Virus record (IMG/VR): IMGVR_UViG_3300031351_000002
Span: 1-45,414 of that record
Length of the DNA: 45,414 nt
Origin: a virus
Strand: one strand, 5' to 3'
This document shows positions 4,693 through 13,072 of the stretch, in pieces (position 1 is the first letter of the stretch; every line of letters starts with the position of its first letter). A program made the position numbers and the translations under genes. A model generated the notes under the pieces. That model made no database searches, was not told where the DNA came from, and saw only the letters and a program-made list of their open reading frames with translations.

Positions 4693-5280
4693 ATGTCAGA
4701 AATAGGAAATAGGAAATCTTCAGCGAAGGAAAGGGCTTTCGTTATTGAATTTGTCCTTTGTCGGAATGGTACGCAGGCAGCTATTAAGGCCAAATATTCT
4801 AAAAAGAGCGCCACTGCCATAGCTTCTGAACTATTGAGAAAACCTTCTATTCGGGCTGCAATAGAAAAATTAGAGGCTGAAATAGCCTCGCCAAAGATTA
4901 TGAACATCCGGGAGCGCCAGGAGCGTCTATCGGAAATTGGCCGAGGGCGGCTCACTGACTTTGTGAAAAATGGAAAGGTGGAACTCGAAGAGGATACACC
5001 TAATGCCGGTGCAGCCAAAGAATTCTATCGAAGAGACGGCTTTGATAGGGACGGCAATCCTGTGGCCACCAGTTCGATTAAACTGACTGATCCGATAGAA
5101 GCTATCAGGGAATTAAACAAGCTCGGGGGAGATTATCCACCCAGCAGGCATCTGGTAGGTCACCGGGTAGTTTTTGAGGTAATACATATTGACAGAGGAA
5201 AGCGAGAGGAAATTGAAGAGGGGAAAGCTCCCGCGATCGCGGGGAGTTTTAAAGAGCTGGAAGAGGGAGAGGAAAATTGA
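4693..5280 (+). CDS. terS: Terminase small subunit, 195 aa
   Basis: The N-terminal 60 residues (ERAFVIEFVLCRNGTQAAIK, then YSKKSATAIASELLRKPSI) match the helix-turn-helix of the Terminase_2 family, in which Asn-x-Thr-Gln-Ala-Ala, Tyr-Ser and Leu-Leu-x-Lys-Pro are typical. A coiled region follows (about 59-80), then an oligomerisation and C-terminal part ending in an acidic tail. The subunit recognises packaging-start DNA and feeds the large subunit. It heads the late operon, 181 bp past the 11-bp repeats that are its best candidate binding site. Unusually, the large subunit is 4.3 kb downstream. The ribosome binding site is weak (GAGG 12-15 bases upstream). Confidence 0.85.
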   Translation: MSEIGNRKSSAKERAFVIEFVLCRNGTQAAIKAKYSKKSATAIASELLRKPSIRAAIEKLEAEIASPKIMNIRERQERLSEIGRGRLTDFVKNGKVELEEDTPNAGAAKEFYRRDGFDRDGNPVATSSIKLTDPIEAIRELNKLGGDYPPSRHLVGHRVVFEVIHIDRGKREEIEEGKAPAIAGSFKELEEGEEN

Positions 5281-5633
5281 TGAAGCACTATCCCCGCCTC
5301 TAACCTGGCAGTATATACGGGACCAGTATAAACTCTGCTTCCCACGGGCCTAGCCGGCAGGATACCACAGGCTCAATAACCACATAATACTCATAGTGCG
5401 CCCCACCTCTAGTCGTGCAATGTGACAGTTGTCTACCTGGCATAGCCAATTCAGTGGATTTGGACAGCACTTGACCACCGATGTCGCCCCAGTGGGTGGG
5501 TTATTGATTGGTCAGGTCTCCCTCTGGGAGCGGGGGGGGGTGCTCCCGAAATCGGGCTGGCGGACTCTTGTGGGGAATACTCCAGAGTTAAATCTGTGAT
5601 TTTGAAAACTCAAAGTCTCAAAGGGAGGAGAAA
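5281..5633 (+). other. Gap of 353 bp without a gene
   Basis: I find no convincing reading frame. A hairpin GGGAGC/GCTCCC (5526-5531, 5542-5547) encloses a run of nine G (5532-5540), which is prone to length error. A short open stretch near 5303-5352 (LTWQYIRDQYKLCFPRA) ends at a TAG and has no start. The region could be leader RNA or the remains of a gene. Confidence 0.4.
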
Positions 5634-5837
5634 TTGAACAAAGGATTATTAGTTACGCTTGCCGTAATCAGTGAAATGGCGTCTCATGTTGGTGGGTTTT
5701 TCCGTGATGCAATCGGTTATACCGAGGTAGGCAGTAGCACGCCATCAATATCCGGGCGTGGCGGAAGTCATCGGTTTCGCCCCCATGCGCCGAACGATGG
5801 CAGATGGCACATGAAGTATCACAGGAGCAGGCATTAG
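5634..5837 (+). CDS. Hypothetical small protein, 67 aa
   Basis: TTG start placed 7 bases after a strong GGGAGGAG site. Residues 4-17 (GLLVTLAVISEMAS) are weakly hydrophobic. The rest is Gly/Ser/Arg/His-rich and basic, ending KYHRSRH. It may be a small DNA-binding or membrane-edge peptide; function unknown. It stands alone after the 353-bp gap and 10 bp before the next small gene. Confidence 0.55.
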   Translation: MNKGLLVTLAVISEMASHVGGFFRDAIGYTEVGSSTPSISGRGGSHRFRPHAPNDGRWHMKYHRSRH

Positions 5838-5847
5838 GGGGATAGAG

Positions 5848-5982
5848 ATGAACGGTAGGATAGTTAAGAAGATTAGGAAGTACAGCAAGCGGAACTGGAT
5901 TGACTATTATATTTACTTAAGGGGGATGTCGTTTTGGCAGCGGTTAAGGTTTAGTTGGCGATTGATGAGAAAGAAGTTTTGA
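5848..5982 (+). CDS. Small basic protein, 44 aa
   Basis: MNGRIVKKIRKYSKRNWIDY, then YIYLRGMSFWQRL and a basic tail. Amphipathic and highly basic, with aromatic residues at intervals; it may associate with membrane or nucleic acid. The ribosome binding site AGGGGGATAGAG is well placed. Function unknown. Confidence 0.55.
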   Translation: MNGRIVKKIRKYSKRNWIDYYIYLRGMSFWQRLRFSWRLMRKKF

Positions 5983-6073
5983 AAAAGTAAATTCTATTCT
6001 TAACATAAAGTTCTTCACCCCAAGATTAGCTTTTAAATAACCTCAATTTTAATTTTTTAGAAGGAGGCTACAA

Positions 6074-6232
6074 ATGTCAAAAGTACATCCAGTCAAAATC
6101 ATTCACGAGGTTCAGCATCCACCGGGAGCTTGGAAGGGGAAGACAACTATTATTGCTGAAAATGTCGACCCGAAGGAAGCTGCCAAAGAAATCCAGGCCG
6201 TTATTGAGATGATAGTAATTTATGAGAAGTAA
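6074..6232 (+). CDS. Small hypothetical protein, 52 aa
   Basis: MSKVHPVKIIHEVQHPPGAW, then a strand (KTTIIAENVDP) and a helix (KEAAKEIQAVIEMIV). This looks like a compact alpha/beta fold. A strong AAGGAGG site lies 7 bases ahead of the ATG. It is 9 bp before the next gene, so the two are probably co-translated. Function unknown. Confidence 0.7.
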   Translation: MSKVHPVKIIHEVQHPPGAWKGKTTIIAENVDPKEAAKEIQAVIEMIVIYEK

Positions 6233-6241
6233 GGAGAAGAA

Positions 6242-6532
6242 ATGCCTGGCATAGAAGAGAAAAGGAAGCAGATAAGGGAAGGGGTTAATGACATACTCAA
6301 GCGGTATGGTAACTATGCGGATGGCTACGATGCTGATGGAGATGAACTTGATATTGATGGTGCGCTTGGGGCAATCTTCTCCTGTCTCCATTCTGAGGAT
6401 GTAGTGATAAAGGTAGACAAGGAGTTACCCGCGCCACATAAATCATACTCTTTAGGGGAGGGTTACAAGATAGTTCAGCAAGATATGCTCGATGCTGGCT
6501 ATGTAGCAACTGAACCACTAACTGAGGCTTAA
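6242..6532 (+). CDS. Paralogue A of a small acidic family, 96 aa
   Basis: Begins MPGIEEKRKQIREGVNDIL and ends GYVATEPLTEA. The protein from 35849-36136 shares the start (IEEKR..IR.G), the central YLHS/CLHS..VVI segment and the ending GYVAT.PL, so the two are paralogues in different operons. The 5' DNA is nearly identical (ATAGAAGAGAAAAGGAA), which suggests recent duplication or recombination. Function unknown. Confidence 0.75.
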   Translation: MPGIEEKRKQIREGVNDILKRYGNYADGYDADGDELDIDGALGAIFSCLHSEDVVIKVDKELPAPHKSYSLGEGYKIVQQDMLDAGYVATEPLTEA

Positions 6533-6702
6533 CAGAAAGGTGCAATCCATCTGCCCGTTAGGATGCCTGTGAATATATTGAATAAACAGGGGTAAGATTT
6601 GGATGACAGCGAGCGGTGATGATGAGAAGTCCGTATCCTTAACCTTAAGGGGTCAATGCTTAGCTAACTCCTGGCAACTATACCATTGATTAAGGAGGGG
6701 TG

Positions 6703-6831
6703 ATGAACGAAACTGCGCCACTACAAAGGCAGGATATAACACCATTATATTCCAAGCTGGATACCATTATTGAGCTACTGGAGGAAATAAGAGATAAATT
6801 AGCAGTTGAGCCACTGGCAAATAAAGAATGA
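6703..6831 (+). CDS. Small coiled-coil protein, 42 aa
   Basis: MNETAPLQRQDITPLYSKLD followed by the helix TIIELLEEIRDKLAVEP. A GGAGGGG site precedes the ATG. Its stop overlaps the ATG of the next gene (ATGA), and both end with the motif EPL. The preceding 170 bp contain only frames of 10-28 codons. Confidence 0.6.
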   Translation: MNETAPLQRQDITPLYSKLDTIIELLEEIRDKLAVEPLANKE

Positions 6832-7007
6832 TTAAATATATGGCTTTTGAGGAACAGGAGGAGTTTTGGCGCAGGCATCGAGAATCTAAGGAGCAAATAC
6901 AAAGAGACTTTGACAAGTTGCCACGCAAAAAGAAGCTGAAGATTATAAAGGAGATGGAGGCTAACCGTAAAGCAATGCGGAATGCTGAGCCACTGGTAAA
7001 GGATTGA
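6828..7007 (+). CDS. Charged helical protein, 59 aa
   Basis: MIKYMAFEEQEEFWRRHRES, then a long Lys/Glu-rich helix (KLPRKKKLKIIKEMEANRK). Coupled to the gene before it by an ATGA overlap. The last 18 bases (6990-7007) are identical to the end of the 35849-36136 gene, a trace of recombination between the two regions. Function unknown. Confidence 0.65.
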   Translation: MIKYMAFEEQEEFWRRHRESKEQIQRDFDKLPRKKKLKIIKEMEANRKAMRNAEPLVKD

Positions 7008-7058
7008 ATTATGAAAGTCAAGATACTCTGTTGCTTGGAGAAATAAAGGGGGTGAGTT

Positions 7059-7886
7059 TTGGAAGTCGTACAGGTAACCATACCTTATAGACGGCCAGAC
7101 GTTTTCCATTTCTACCCGTTCGGAGACATACATAGCGGTTCAACAGAATGCGTTGAAGACAAGATTAGAGACAAGGTTTTAGAGTGCGCCAACAGGAAGA
7201 ATGCCTATGCTCTGGGCATGGGCGATTACAGCGATTGCATCACCAAGAATGATAGCAGATTCAACATTGACGGGTTAGCTCCATGGGTTGAGAAATCCAA
7301 TATCGTGGAGAGCCAGCGGGATTGGCTGACCAATAAGAAGACTGGCTTGCTTGTCCCACTCGTAGAAGAGGGCAAACTGATTGCTCTCGGCACGGGCAAC
7401 CACGAAGAAGAAATACACATGAGGCACGACAACGATATTGCTCGTAATTTGTGCAAAGACCTCAATGTTCCCTACGGCGGATATGCTTACTTCCTGATTG
7501 TCAACTTCGTCAGGCATACGACTACCCGCCAGTTCATCTTCCACTGCTGGCATGGTGCTGGCTCAGCCCAGACAGAGGGTGCGAGATTGATGAGGCTGAT
7601 GAGGCTGGTCAATGATGTTCAGGCTGATATTTACCTCATGGGTCACCTTCACGCTATCACCATCCACACCCCGGATAGACTGGTCTGCAGCAGGCAAGGC
7701 AGAGTCCGCAGTGATATATTGATTGCCGCGATAACTGGCTCATGGCTCAAGACATACCCGCAACCACACAAGGGAGAGATGCTTAGTCCTACTTACGGCG
7801 AGAAAAAAGGATATAAGCCGAGCAGAATAGGCTGCCCCGTAATTCACATTGAGCCTGATGAGAATAAGGCGACTATTGAGGTCTGA
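7059..7886 (+). CDS. Calcineurin-like metallophosphoesterase, 275 aa
   Basis: The family motifs appear in order: GDIHSG (residues 22-27), GMGDYSD (about 53-59), GTGNHEE (about 110-116), CWHGAG (about 162-167) and MGHLHA (about 193-198). These supply the Asp, His and Asn ligands of a two-metal phosphoesterase. Such phage enzymes may act on nucleotides, RNA ends or DNA; the substrate cannot be read here. A TTG start is used, with GGGGGTGAG before it. The next gene cluster starts immediately (a 14-codon frame at 7886-7930, then the 7927-8163 gene). Confidence 0.85.
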   Translation: MEVVQVTIPYRRPDVFHFYPFGDIHSGSTECVEDKIRDKVLECANRKNAYALGMGDYSDCITKNDSRFNIDGLAPWVEKSNIVESQRDWLTNKKTGLLVPLVEEGKLIALGTGNHEEEIHMRHDNDIARNLCKDLNVPYGGYAYFLIVNFVRHTTTRQFIFHCWHGAGSAQTEGARLMRLMRLVNDVQADIYLMGHLHAITIHTPDRLVCSRQGRVRSDILIAAITGSWLKTYPQPHKGEMLSPTYGEKKGYKPSRIGCPVIHIEPDENKATIEV

Positions 7887-7926
7887 TGAAATTCGGATAC
7901 TGGGTCGGCTGGCTGGGAGGGAGTAA

Positions 7927-8163
7927 ATGATGATTTGGCAGGACATTGTATTAGCAATTGGCTTATACTCTCTAGGCTTTGCTTTATTCCCCTCTATATT
8001 CGGAAAGCATAAGCCTGCACGATGGAGCTGTCTTCTTTCAGCAGTGATTCTCATTGTTTTCACGTTTACTTTTGCTACTCTAGAACTCTGGCAGACTGTT
8101 TACGCTGAGGCGTTTTCCGCTCTCTGCTGGATAATATTGCTATTTCAAAGAAGGGAAGCGTGA
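7927..8163 (+). CDS. Small membrane protein, 78 aa
   Basis: Three hydrophobic stretches: IVLAIGLYSLGFALFPSIF (residues 7-25), LLSAVILIVFTFTFATLEL (36-54) and EAFSALCWIILLF (60-73), with the positive loop GKHKPARW between the first two. It overlaps the gene before by ATGA and the next by 4 bp. Possible holin or inner-membrane modifier; nothing decides which. Confidence 0.7.
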   Translation: MMIWQDIVLAIGLYSLGFALFPSIFGKHKPARWSCLLSAVILIVFTFTFATLELWQTVYAEAFSALCWIILLFQRREA

Positions 8164-8459
8164 AAGTTATTTATGTAGCTGGTAAGTATCGGGCTGATTC
8201 AGAGAGCGGAGTATTTGAAAATATAATCCACTCTAGGGCAGTAGCTCAAAGATTGTGGCACGAGGGATGGGCGGTAATATGCCCGCACATGAACAGTGCT
8301 TTTATGGGACTAAATTTAATCTTCCTTGACGGTGACCTGGAGATACTCAAAAGGTGTGATGCTATTTATATGCTCAAGGACTGGGAGCAGTCTGTTGGCG
8401 CTACCAAAGAACTTGAAATAGCAAAGAAATGCGGGCTGAAAGTCTATTTTGAGGAATAG
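8160..8459 (+). CDS. DUF4406 / nucleoside 2-deoxyribosyltransferase-like protein, 99 aa
   Basis: Starts KVIYVAGKYRADSES, the nucleotide-binding strand and loop of this family, and ends with CDAIYMLKDWEQSVGATKE, where the Asp, Trp-x-x-Ser and Gly-Ala-x-x-Glu match the active-site segment. Relatives cleave or transfer deoxyribose on nucleosides, or hydrolyse nucleotides. A GTG start overlaps the preceding stop. Probably helps remodel the nucleotide pool, with the methyltransferase and phosphoesterase nearby. Confidence 0.75.
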   Translation: MKVIYVAGKYRADSESGVFENIIHSRAVAQRLWHEGWAVICPHMNSAFMGLNLIFLDGDLEILKRCDAIYMLKDWEQSVGATKELEIAKKCGLKVYFEE

Positions 8460-8512
8460 ATTAACCTTATCGCCAACCTAGTTATCTGGGTATTTCTGAT
8501 TCTGGGGTGAAA

Positions 8513-9139
8513 GTGAAACCTTACTATCAAGATGAGTGGGTAACGATATATCACGGGGATTGCAGAGAGATATTACCCCAGTTGGATGTTAAGGTGGACT
8601 TGGTGCTTACCGACCCGCCGTATGGCATTAATAAAGCTGACTGGGATATTGAATTTAATCTTCCGCCTGATATGAATACTGATATATTAGGGTTGATGCC
8701 AGGCGTTTGGAATTTGTTGAAATGTCCGCCTAAATTACAGGCTTATGACCATTGGTTAAATTTCAGGTGGCAAATCATAGCACATCTAGTAAATGGTATG
8801 ACGCATGGAGCGATAGGCTGGGGTAATTATATTCCTTGCCTTGTATATGTAAAAGAGGGTGTTATCTTAAACCACAAAGGCTCTGATTGTAAAGATTTTG
8901 TTGTCGGGGCAGAATATAAGCCAGCGCATCCCTCCCCTAAGCCTGAGCGTGTTATTGCATGGTTTGTTGAAAGGCTATCTAATTCGGGCAATCTAATCTT
9001 AGACCCCTTCCTCGGTTCTGGAACAACCGCTTATTGTGCTAAGAAGTTAAACCGCAAGTGCATAGGCATAGAGATAGAGGAGAAGTATTGCGAAATCGCC
9101 GCTAAAAGATGTAGTCAGGGCGTATTTGATTTGGGGTAA
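8513..9139 (+). CDS. DNA methyltransferase (N6-adenine or N4-cytosine), about 208 aa
   Basis: DPPYG near residue 34 is the catalytic motif IV, and LILDPFLGSGTTAYCAKK near residue 165 is the S-adenosylmethionine site (motif I), giving the IV-then-I order of the beta class. HPSPKP, just before motif I, is also typical. The central recognition part is short. No restriction enzyme adjoins it, so protection from host restriction or regulation is likely. I prefer the GTG at 8513 to the GTG at 8507 because GGGGTGA is better spaced and the protein then begins KPYYQDEWVTIYHGDC as relatives do. Confidence 0.9.
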   Translation: MKPYYQDEWVTIYHGDCREILPQLDVKVDLVLTDPPYGINKADWDIEFNLPPDMNTDILGLMPGVWNLLKCPPKLQAYDHWLNFRWQIIAHLVNGMTHGAIGWGNYIPCLVYVKEGVILNHKGSDCKDFVVGAEYKPAHPSPKPERVIAWFVERLSNSGNLILDPFLGSGTTAYCAKKLNRKCIGIEIEEKYCEIAAKRCSQGVFDLG

Positions 9140-9141
9140 GA

Positions 9142-9336
9142 ATGGGAAAGAAGAAACTGACTGACAAAGAACTTAAAGACCTGCTTGGCAGTGCCATAAA
9201 CGGGCTTGAAGTAGCCCGAATACTCCTCAATTTAGAACCCGAAAAGTTTGAGCAGAAGGGATATATCCATACCGTTCTTGAAGATGCCTATGAGAAAGTC
9301 CAGAAGATAGCCCTAGAGTATTGCGCTTATGATTGA
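9142..9336 (+). CDS. Small helical protein, 64 aa
   Basis: MGKKKLTDKELKDLLGSAIN, then LEVARILLNLEPEKFEQKGY and a final helix. Entirely helical, charged, no cysteine motif. It starts 2 bp after the methyltransferase stop with GGGGTAAG upstream. Function unknown. Confidence 0.65.
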   Translation: MGKKKLTDKELKDLLGSAINGLEVARILLNLEPEKFEQKGYIHTVLEDAYEKVQKIALEYCAYD

Positions 9337-9421
9337 CTACCGATATACCATTGGCGAATTTCTCTGCTGTGCCTTCTTCTGCCATGTTGTTCACAAAATC
9401 CTTGAGATGTTGGGGCTTTGA
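9329..9421 (+). CDS. Short Cys-rich hydrophobic peptide, 30 aa
   Basis: MIDYRYTIGEFLCCAFFCHV, then VHKILEMLGL. One amphipathic or membrane-inserting helix with three cysteines. It overlaps the gene before and ends 3 bp before the next ATG. Coding by context only. Confidence 0.4.
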   Translation: MIDYRYTIGEFLCCAFFCHVVHKILEMLGL

Positions 9422-9424
9422 ACT

Positions 9425-9628
9425 ATGTTAAAGCGAATGACGGACACAATCTATGGAATGCTCTATCGCAATGGTCGCTATGACGAAGGAAACTGGATGG
9501 TGCATTTCTTTGCCACCAAGCGAGAGAGGGAATCAGCCTACAAGCAGGCAGGTCAGCATCCAGGTATGGAACTGAGAAGATTTGAATTTAGGCTGGAGCA
9601 AGTAGTGGGGGAAGAGATTGACCACTGA
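9425..9628 (+). CDS. Hypothetical protein upstream of large terminase, 67 aa
   Basis: MLKRMTDTIYGMLYRNGRYD, EGNWMVHFFATKRERESAYKQ and a basic/acidic C-terminus. It overlaps the large terminase start by 11 bp, implying coupled translation. Function unknown; small genes at this place sometimes encode HNH or packaging accessories, but no such motif is present. Confidence 0.6.
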   Translation: MLKRMTDTIYGMLYRNGRYDEGNWMVHFFATKRERESAYKQAGQHPGMELRRFEFRLEQVVGEEIDH

Positions 9629-11027
9629 TATTGATGGCTCTCCTGTCACCAGAGTGCAGATAGAAGTCCCCAAGCCTCATTCTCTCAAGCAAGAGGAATT
9701 TGTCAGGGCTACCGAACTCAGGCAGGTAATCAAGGCAGGCAGACGGTTTGGCAAGACGGTAGGGGCAGCGATAAAGGCCCTGGAGGCGTTTCTGGGTGTC
9801 TGTCCCGCTTGCGGGGGAGAAGGCTGCTTGCGCTGCGAGATGACAGGTAAGGTAACACCAAAGCGAGTTCTCTACGCTGCGCCGACTTCAGAACAGGTAG
9901 GCAAGTTCTGGTACGAGATAACTTTAGCACTCAACAGTCCCGTTGAAAGTGGGTATCTTAAGAAAGATGAGACGGAGAAATTCATCGAGGTTCCGGGTAC
10001 GGAGCAGAGAATAAAAGCAAAGACAGCGTGGAATGCTAATACTCTCAGGGGCGACTATGCCGACCTGCTGCTACTTGAAGAGTTCCAGCTTATGAACGAG
10101 GATACCTGGGATGAGGTGGGCCAGCCGATGCTGCTTGATAACAACGGCACGGCGGTATTCGTTTATACCCCACCCTCTTTGAAATCAGAGGGAGTCAGCA
10201 AGGCGAGAGACCCCAGGCACGCCTCTAAGATGTACCAGAAGGCGCTGACCGATACGACTGGAAGGTGGAGAACATTCCACTTCACCAGCTTCGATAATCC
10301 GACTCTCAGCGCAGAAGCATTGAAAGAAATCGGGGAAGGAGATATGTCCCTCGATGCCTACCGCCGTGAAATACTGGCGGAGGATGATGAGATTGAAACA
10401 TCGTGGCTCGTCTACGGCAAGTTCGATGAGGCACTCTGCAAGATAAAAAGATTTGCCATACCTGAAACGTGGCCGATACGGTCTGGACACGACTTCGGCT
10501 CGGCCAATCCTGCTGCCCTTTTCGTTGCTGAAGTTAAATTGCCGATACCGGATGGCGCACCCAGGCATCTCAGGTATGGGGACTATGTGGCTTTTAGTGA
10601 GTATTCCCCGGGGGCTGGCTTCTCAACGGCACAGCACGTTGACGAGTTCAAGAGAATTACCAGAGGGCTTGATGTGCAGATGTCCACTGGTGGGAATGTG
10701 ACCACTGAAGATGAGATAAGGCAGGGGTATCAGAGTCAGGGCTGGATGATAACAGCGCCGACAATCACGAGGGTAAACGCCCAGATAGATAGAGTTCTCG
10801 GGATTATGGAGCAGAAAAAGCTCTATATCTTTGAAGATATGTTCAGGATACTGGCGCAGATAGCCAACTGTATGTGGGTTCTTGACGCCGAGAAACAGCC
10901 GACCAACAAGATAAGGGACGAAAGCAAGTATCATTTACTCGCCTGTCTGCGGTATCTGGGAACTATTCTCAGGATGGATACAGCCATAAGCGAGAAGCGG
11001 AAGTCAAAGCATTCAATGACTCTATGA
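9618..11027 (+). CDS. terL: Terminase large subunit, 469 aa
   Basis: The packaging motor and nuclease. The Walker A motif is AGRRFGKT (40-47), and the Walker B motif with its catalytic Glu is DLLLLEEF (149-156). The C-terminal nuclease begins at about residue 290 with SGHDFGSANP (first acidic residue), and further acids follow in TTEDEI and DESKYHLL. Odd feature: CPACGGEGCLRC (62-73), a CxxCxGxGCxxC zinc-knuckle pattern between Walker A and the next strand. A TTG start is used with GGGGGAAGAG ahead. The portal gene follows by 8 bp. Confidence 0.9.
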   Translation: MTTDIDGSPVTRVQIEVPKPHSLKQEEFVRATELRQVIKAGRRFGKTVGAAIKALEAFLGVCPACGGEGCLRCEMTGKVTPKRVLYAAPTSEQVGKFWYEITLALNSPVESGYLKKDETEKFIEVPGTEQRIKAKTAWNANTLRGDYADLLLLEEFQLMNEDTWDEVGQPMLLDNNGTAVFVYTPPSLKSEGVSKARDPRHASKMYQKALTDTTGRWRTFHFTSFDNPTLSAEALKEIGEGDMSLDAYRREILAEDDEIETSWLVYGKFDEALCKIKRFAIPETWPIRSGHDFGSANPAALFVAEVKLPIPDGAPRHLRYGDYVAFSEYSPGAGFSTAQHVDEFKRITRGLDVQMSTGGNVTTEDEIRQGYQSQGWMITAPTITRVNAQIDRVLGIMEQKKLYIFEDMFRILAQIANCMWVLDAEKQPTNKIRDESKYHLLACLRYLGTILRMDTAISEKRKSKHSMTL

Positions 11028-11035
11028 GGTAAGTT

Positions 11036-12751
11036 ATGCCGAATGACGACAGAAATTGGATACAAATTCTAAAAGACAAAGAGACGGAACTCAGTGACCT
11101 CAATAAGCGCCGTGATGGTGATAGGAAGCTGGTCACATCCGATGTTTATGAAATGCTCGATGCGAGCGATAAGAAAATTTCGGATATGATTAACGTCACT
11201 ATGAACCGTCTCAAGGTTTTCAAAGCCTATGTTGAGGCTTCCTTGAACAAAGCGGATGAAAAATTATACGTAACTTCCAACGATATAGCTCTCGATACAA
11301 AGGTGATTGAAGACATAATCTGGGGGATGTTCAGAACTGCGGATTATCGCCTGACAGGTCGTGGTGAATATACGCTGGACCCAGTTTTCGATGAGCAAGC
11401 CTGTATGCGAGGGGAGGGAGCAGCCCGTGTGACGCTTCAAATGGCTTCCGGCACTGGTGAAGATAAGAAAGAGGGACTGGACGTTAATATAACACCCTGG
11501 GATACACGGTTCATACTTTACGAGCAGGGCGTTAAAGGATTAGCTTACGCTGCTTACAAGCTAAAAAGCCCTAAAGCCGTGATTGAAAGCGAGCCGTGGG
11601 CTGTCGAGAAGGATTATAAAGCGCCTGGCAAGGCGGCTGAAAAAATCGACTTGTGGACGCCTAAAGAAAACATAATTTTCGTGGCTGGAAAGGAAGTTTT
11701 CAGGCAGCCACACGACTTTGGCGAGCCTCCAGCTTGCGTTCAGAAAGTTCCAATCGGGAGTATGCTTCAAGATGAAGACACTATACTATACCAGATGGAG
11801 TCTATCTTCTTCCTGGTTCGTGGTTTAATCAATGAATATAACAGGTGTCTGAGTATTTTACAGACCCTTAATTTGAAAGCCGTTAAAGTTGCTTTGCAGC
11901 AAGTTGTGACGGCTGGTGGAGAAGCAGCCGAATATAACGAGGTAGCTGCTATGGGCAGCAATACTCCAGTCGATGTGGCTGGAGCAATTCAAGAAGTTCC
12001 GTATGGCGAAGCCAGGAGGTCAATGATACTGGCCTTGCAGGAACTCAACAAGGCTCTTAATGATGGCACTTTATCCAGAATTATGCTGGGCGAACTTCCC
12101 GGGGAACTGTCCGCAGTGGCTCTGGTGCAGATAGAGCAGGGGCAGGGACAGGTGTTTATGCCGCGTCTGGGTATGCGCGGGCTGTTGAAGCAGCAAATAG
12201 CCCGAATGGGCATTAGCCAGCTTATGGCCATGGGTGGAAAGTTTGAGTTGGGTGCGCCGGGGCATAAAAGGACTTTCCAGTCTAAGGAACTGGAAGGCGA
12301 ATACGACATTGAGTTCAAGTATGCTAATAAGTCCCCTGAAACCGATTATGCCCGTTTGAATATGGGCATTACCTACAAAGAAGCCGATATGCTGGATGAG
12401 CTGACGATACTGCGAGAGGTTTTGAATCGAGATGACCCAGAGGGGGACCTGAATAAACTAAACCGCCAGCGACTGCGCAAACTCAGCCCCAATCTGGTGA
12501 TATACGATGGCTTAATGGCTCTTGCCGAATTGTATGAAGCGGGTGACGAGAGCGTTGCCGATGAAATAGATATTGTTGAAGCCGAACTGGGCGTAAGCCT
12601 TGAGGCGATGATGTCAGGTAATCAACTGCCCCAAATGCCAGAGAGTAAACCCAAACAGATGCCAACTATGCCTGCGATAACCGGTGGCGGTAAGAGTTCA
12701 GCCCAAAAAGCATTTGAATTAAAGGCTACTCCTGCTGAAGAAGGTGAATAA
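11036..12751 (+). CDS. Portal protein, 571 aa
   Basis: Twelve-fold head vertex through which DNA passes. The size and place (after large terminase, before the giant protein, scaffold and coat) are typical. The N-terminal half is helical then beta-rich, followed by a long helical stem/crown region (YNRCLSILQTLNLKAVKVAL, then ARRSMILALQELNKALNDGT) and a Pro/Met-rich disordered tail after about residue 525. Identification rests on order, size and general pattern, not on a short motif. Confidence 0.8.
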   Translation: MPNDDRNWIQILKDKETELSDLNKRRDGDRKLVTSDVYEMLDASDKKISDMINVTMNRLKVFKAYVEASLNKADEKLYVTSNDIALDTKVIEDIIWGMFRTADYRLTGRGEYTLDPVFDEQACMRGEGAARVTLQMASGTGEDKKEGLDVNITPWDTRFILYEQGVKGLAYAAYKLKSPKAVIESEPWAVEKDYKAPGKAAEKIDLWTPKENIIFVAGKEVFRQPHDFGEPPACVQKVPIGSMLQDEDTILYQMESIFFLVRGLINEYNRCLSILQTLNLKAVKVALQQVVTAGGEAAEYNEVAAMGSNTPVDVAGAIQEVPYGEARRSMILALQELNKALNDGTLSRIMLGELPGELSAVALVQIEQGQGQVFMPRLGMRGLLKQQIARMGISQLMAMGGKFELGAPGHKRTFQSKELEGEYDIEFKYANKSPETDYARLNMGITYKEADMLDELTILREVLNRDDPEGDLNKLNRQRLRKLSPNLVIYDGLMALAELYEAGDESVADEIDIVEAELGVSLEAMMSGNQLPQMPESKPKQMPTMPAITGGGKSSAQKAFELKATPAEEGE

Positions 12752-12752
12752 G

Positions 12753-12905
12753 ATGAAAGTCGGCAAGCGCTGTTTGAGAATGTCCGATGGCAGTATTAAA
12801 TGCTTCGCTTCTGAAAAGAAGCGGGATAACTTCGAGAGGGTGGCACAAGCGGTCAAACACTCACCAGAGTTTAAAGAAAAACTTAGTGGGAAGAAACCGA
12901 AATAG
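12753..12905 (+). CDS. Small basic protein after portal, 50 aa
   Basis: MKVGKRCLRMSDGSIKCFAS followed by a charged helix ending LSGKKPK. The two Cys are 10 residues apart. It begins 1 bp after the portal stop. Function unknown; possibly a minor head component. Confidence 0.6.
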   Translation: MKVGKRCLRMSDGSIKCFASEKKRDNFERVAQAVKHSPEFKEKLSGKKPK

Positions 12906-12914
12906 GAGTAAATT

Positions 12915-13064
12915 GTGGCTAACAATAAATATTACTCAAAAGAAGAGATAACCAAGAGACTGCGGCTGAAATTAAAACCCAGGCAAACCGACTTGCTTGA
13001 CAAGCTCAGGCAGGCTAAAAGGGGTAATAATGGTGCGAAAGAGAAGCTACCGCCTTTAAGATAG
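12915..13064 (+). CDS. Small basic helical protein, 49 aa
   Basis: GTG start after TAGGAGTAAATT. NNKYYSKEEITKRLRLKLKP and a following Lys/Arg-rich helix. It fits between portal and the giant gene with 8-9 bp gaps on both sides, which supports translation. Function unknown. Confidence 0.6.
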   Translation: MANNKYYSKEEITKRLRLKLKPRQTDLLDKLRQAKRGNNGAKEKLPPLR

Positions 13065-13072
13065 GAGTTTGT

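Noticed and set aside
6602-6688. A rightward 28-codon frame beginning MTASGDDEK
   Set aside because: The AGGGG upstream is too far from the ATG to be convincing, the peptide has no features, and length alone cannot support it.
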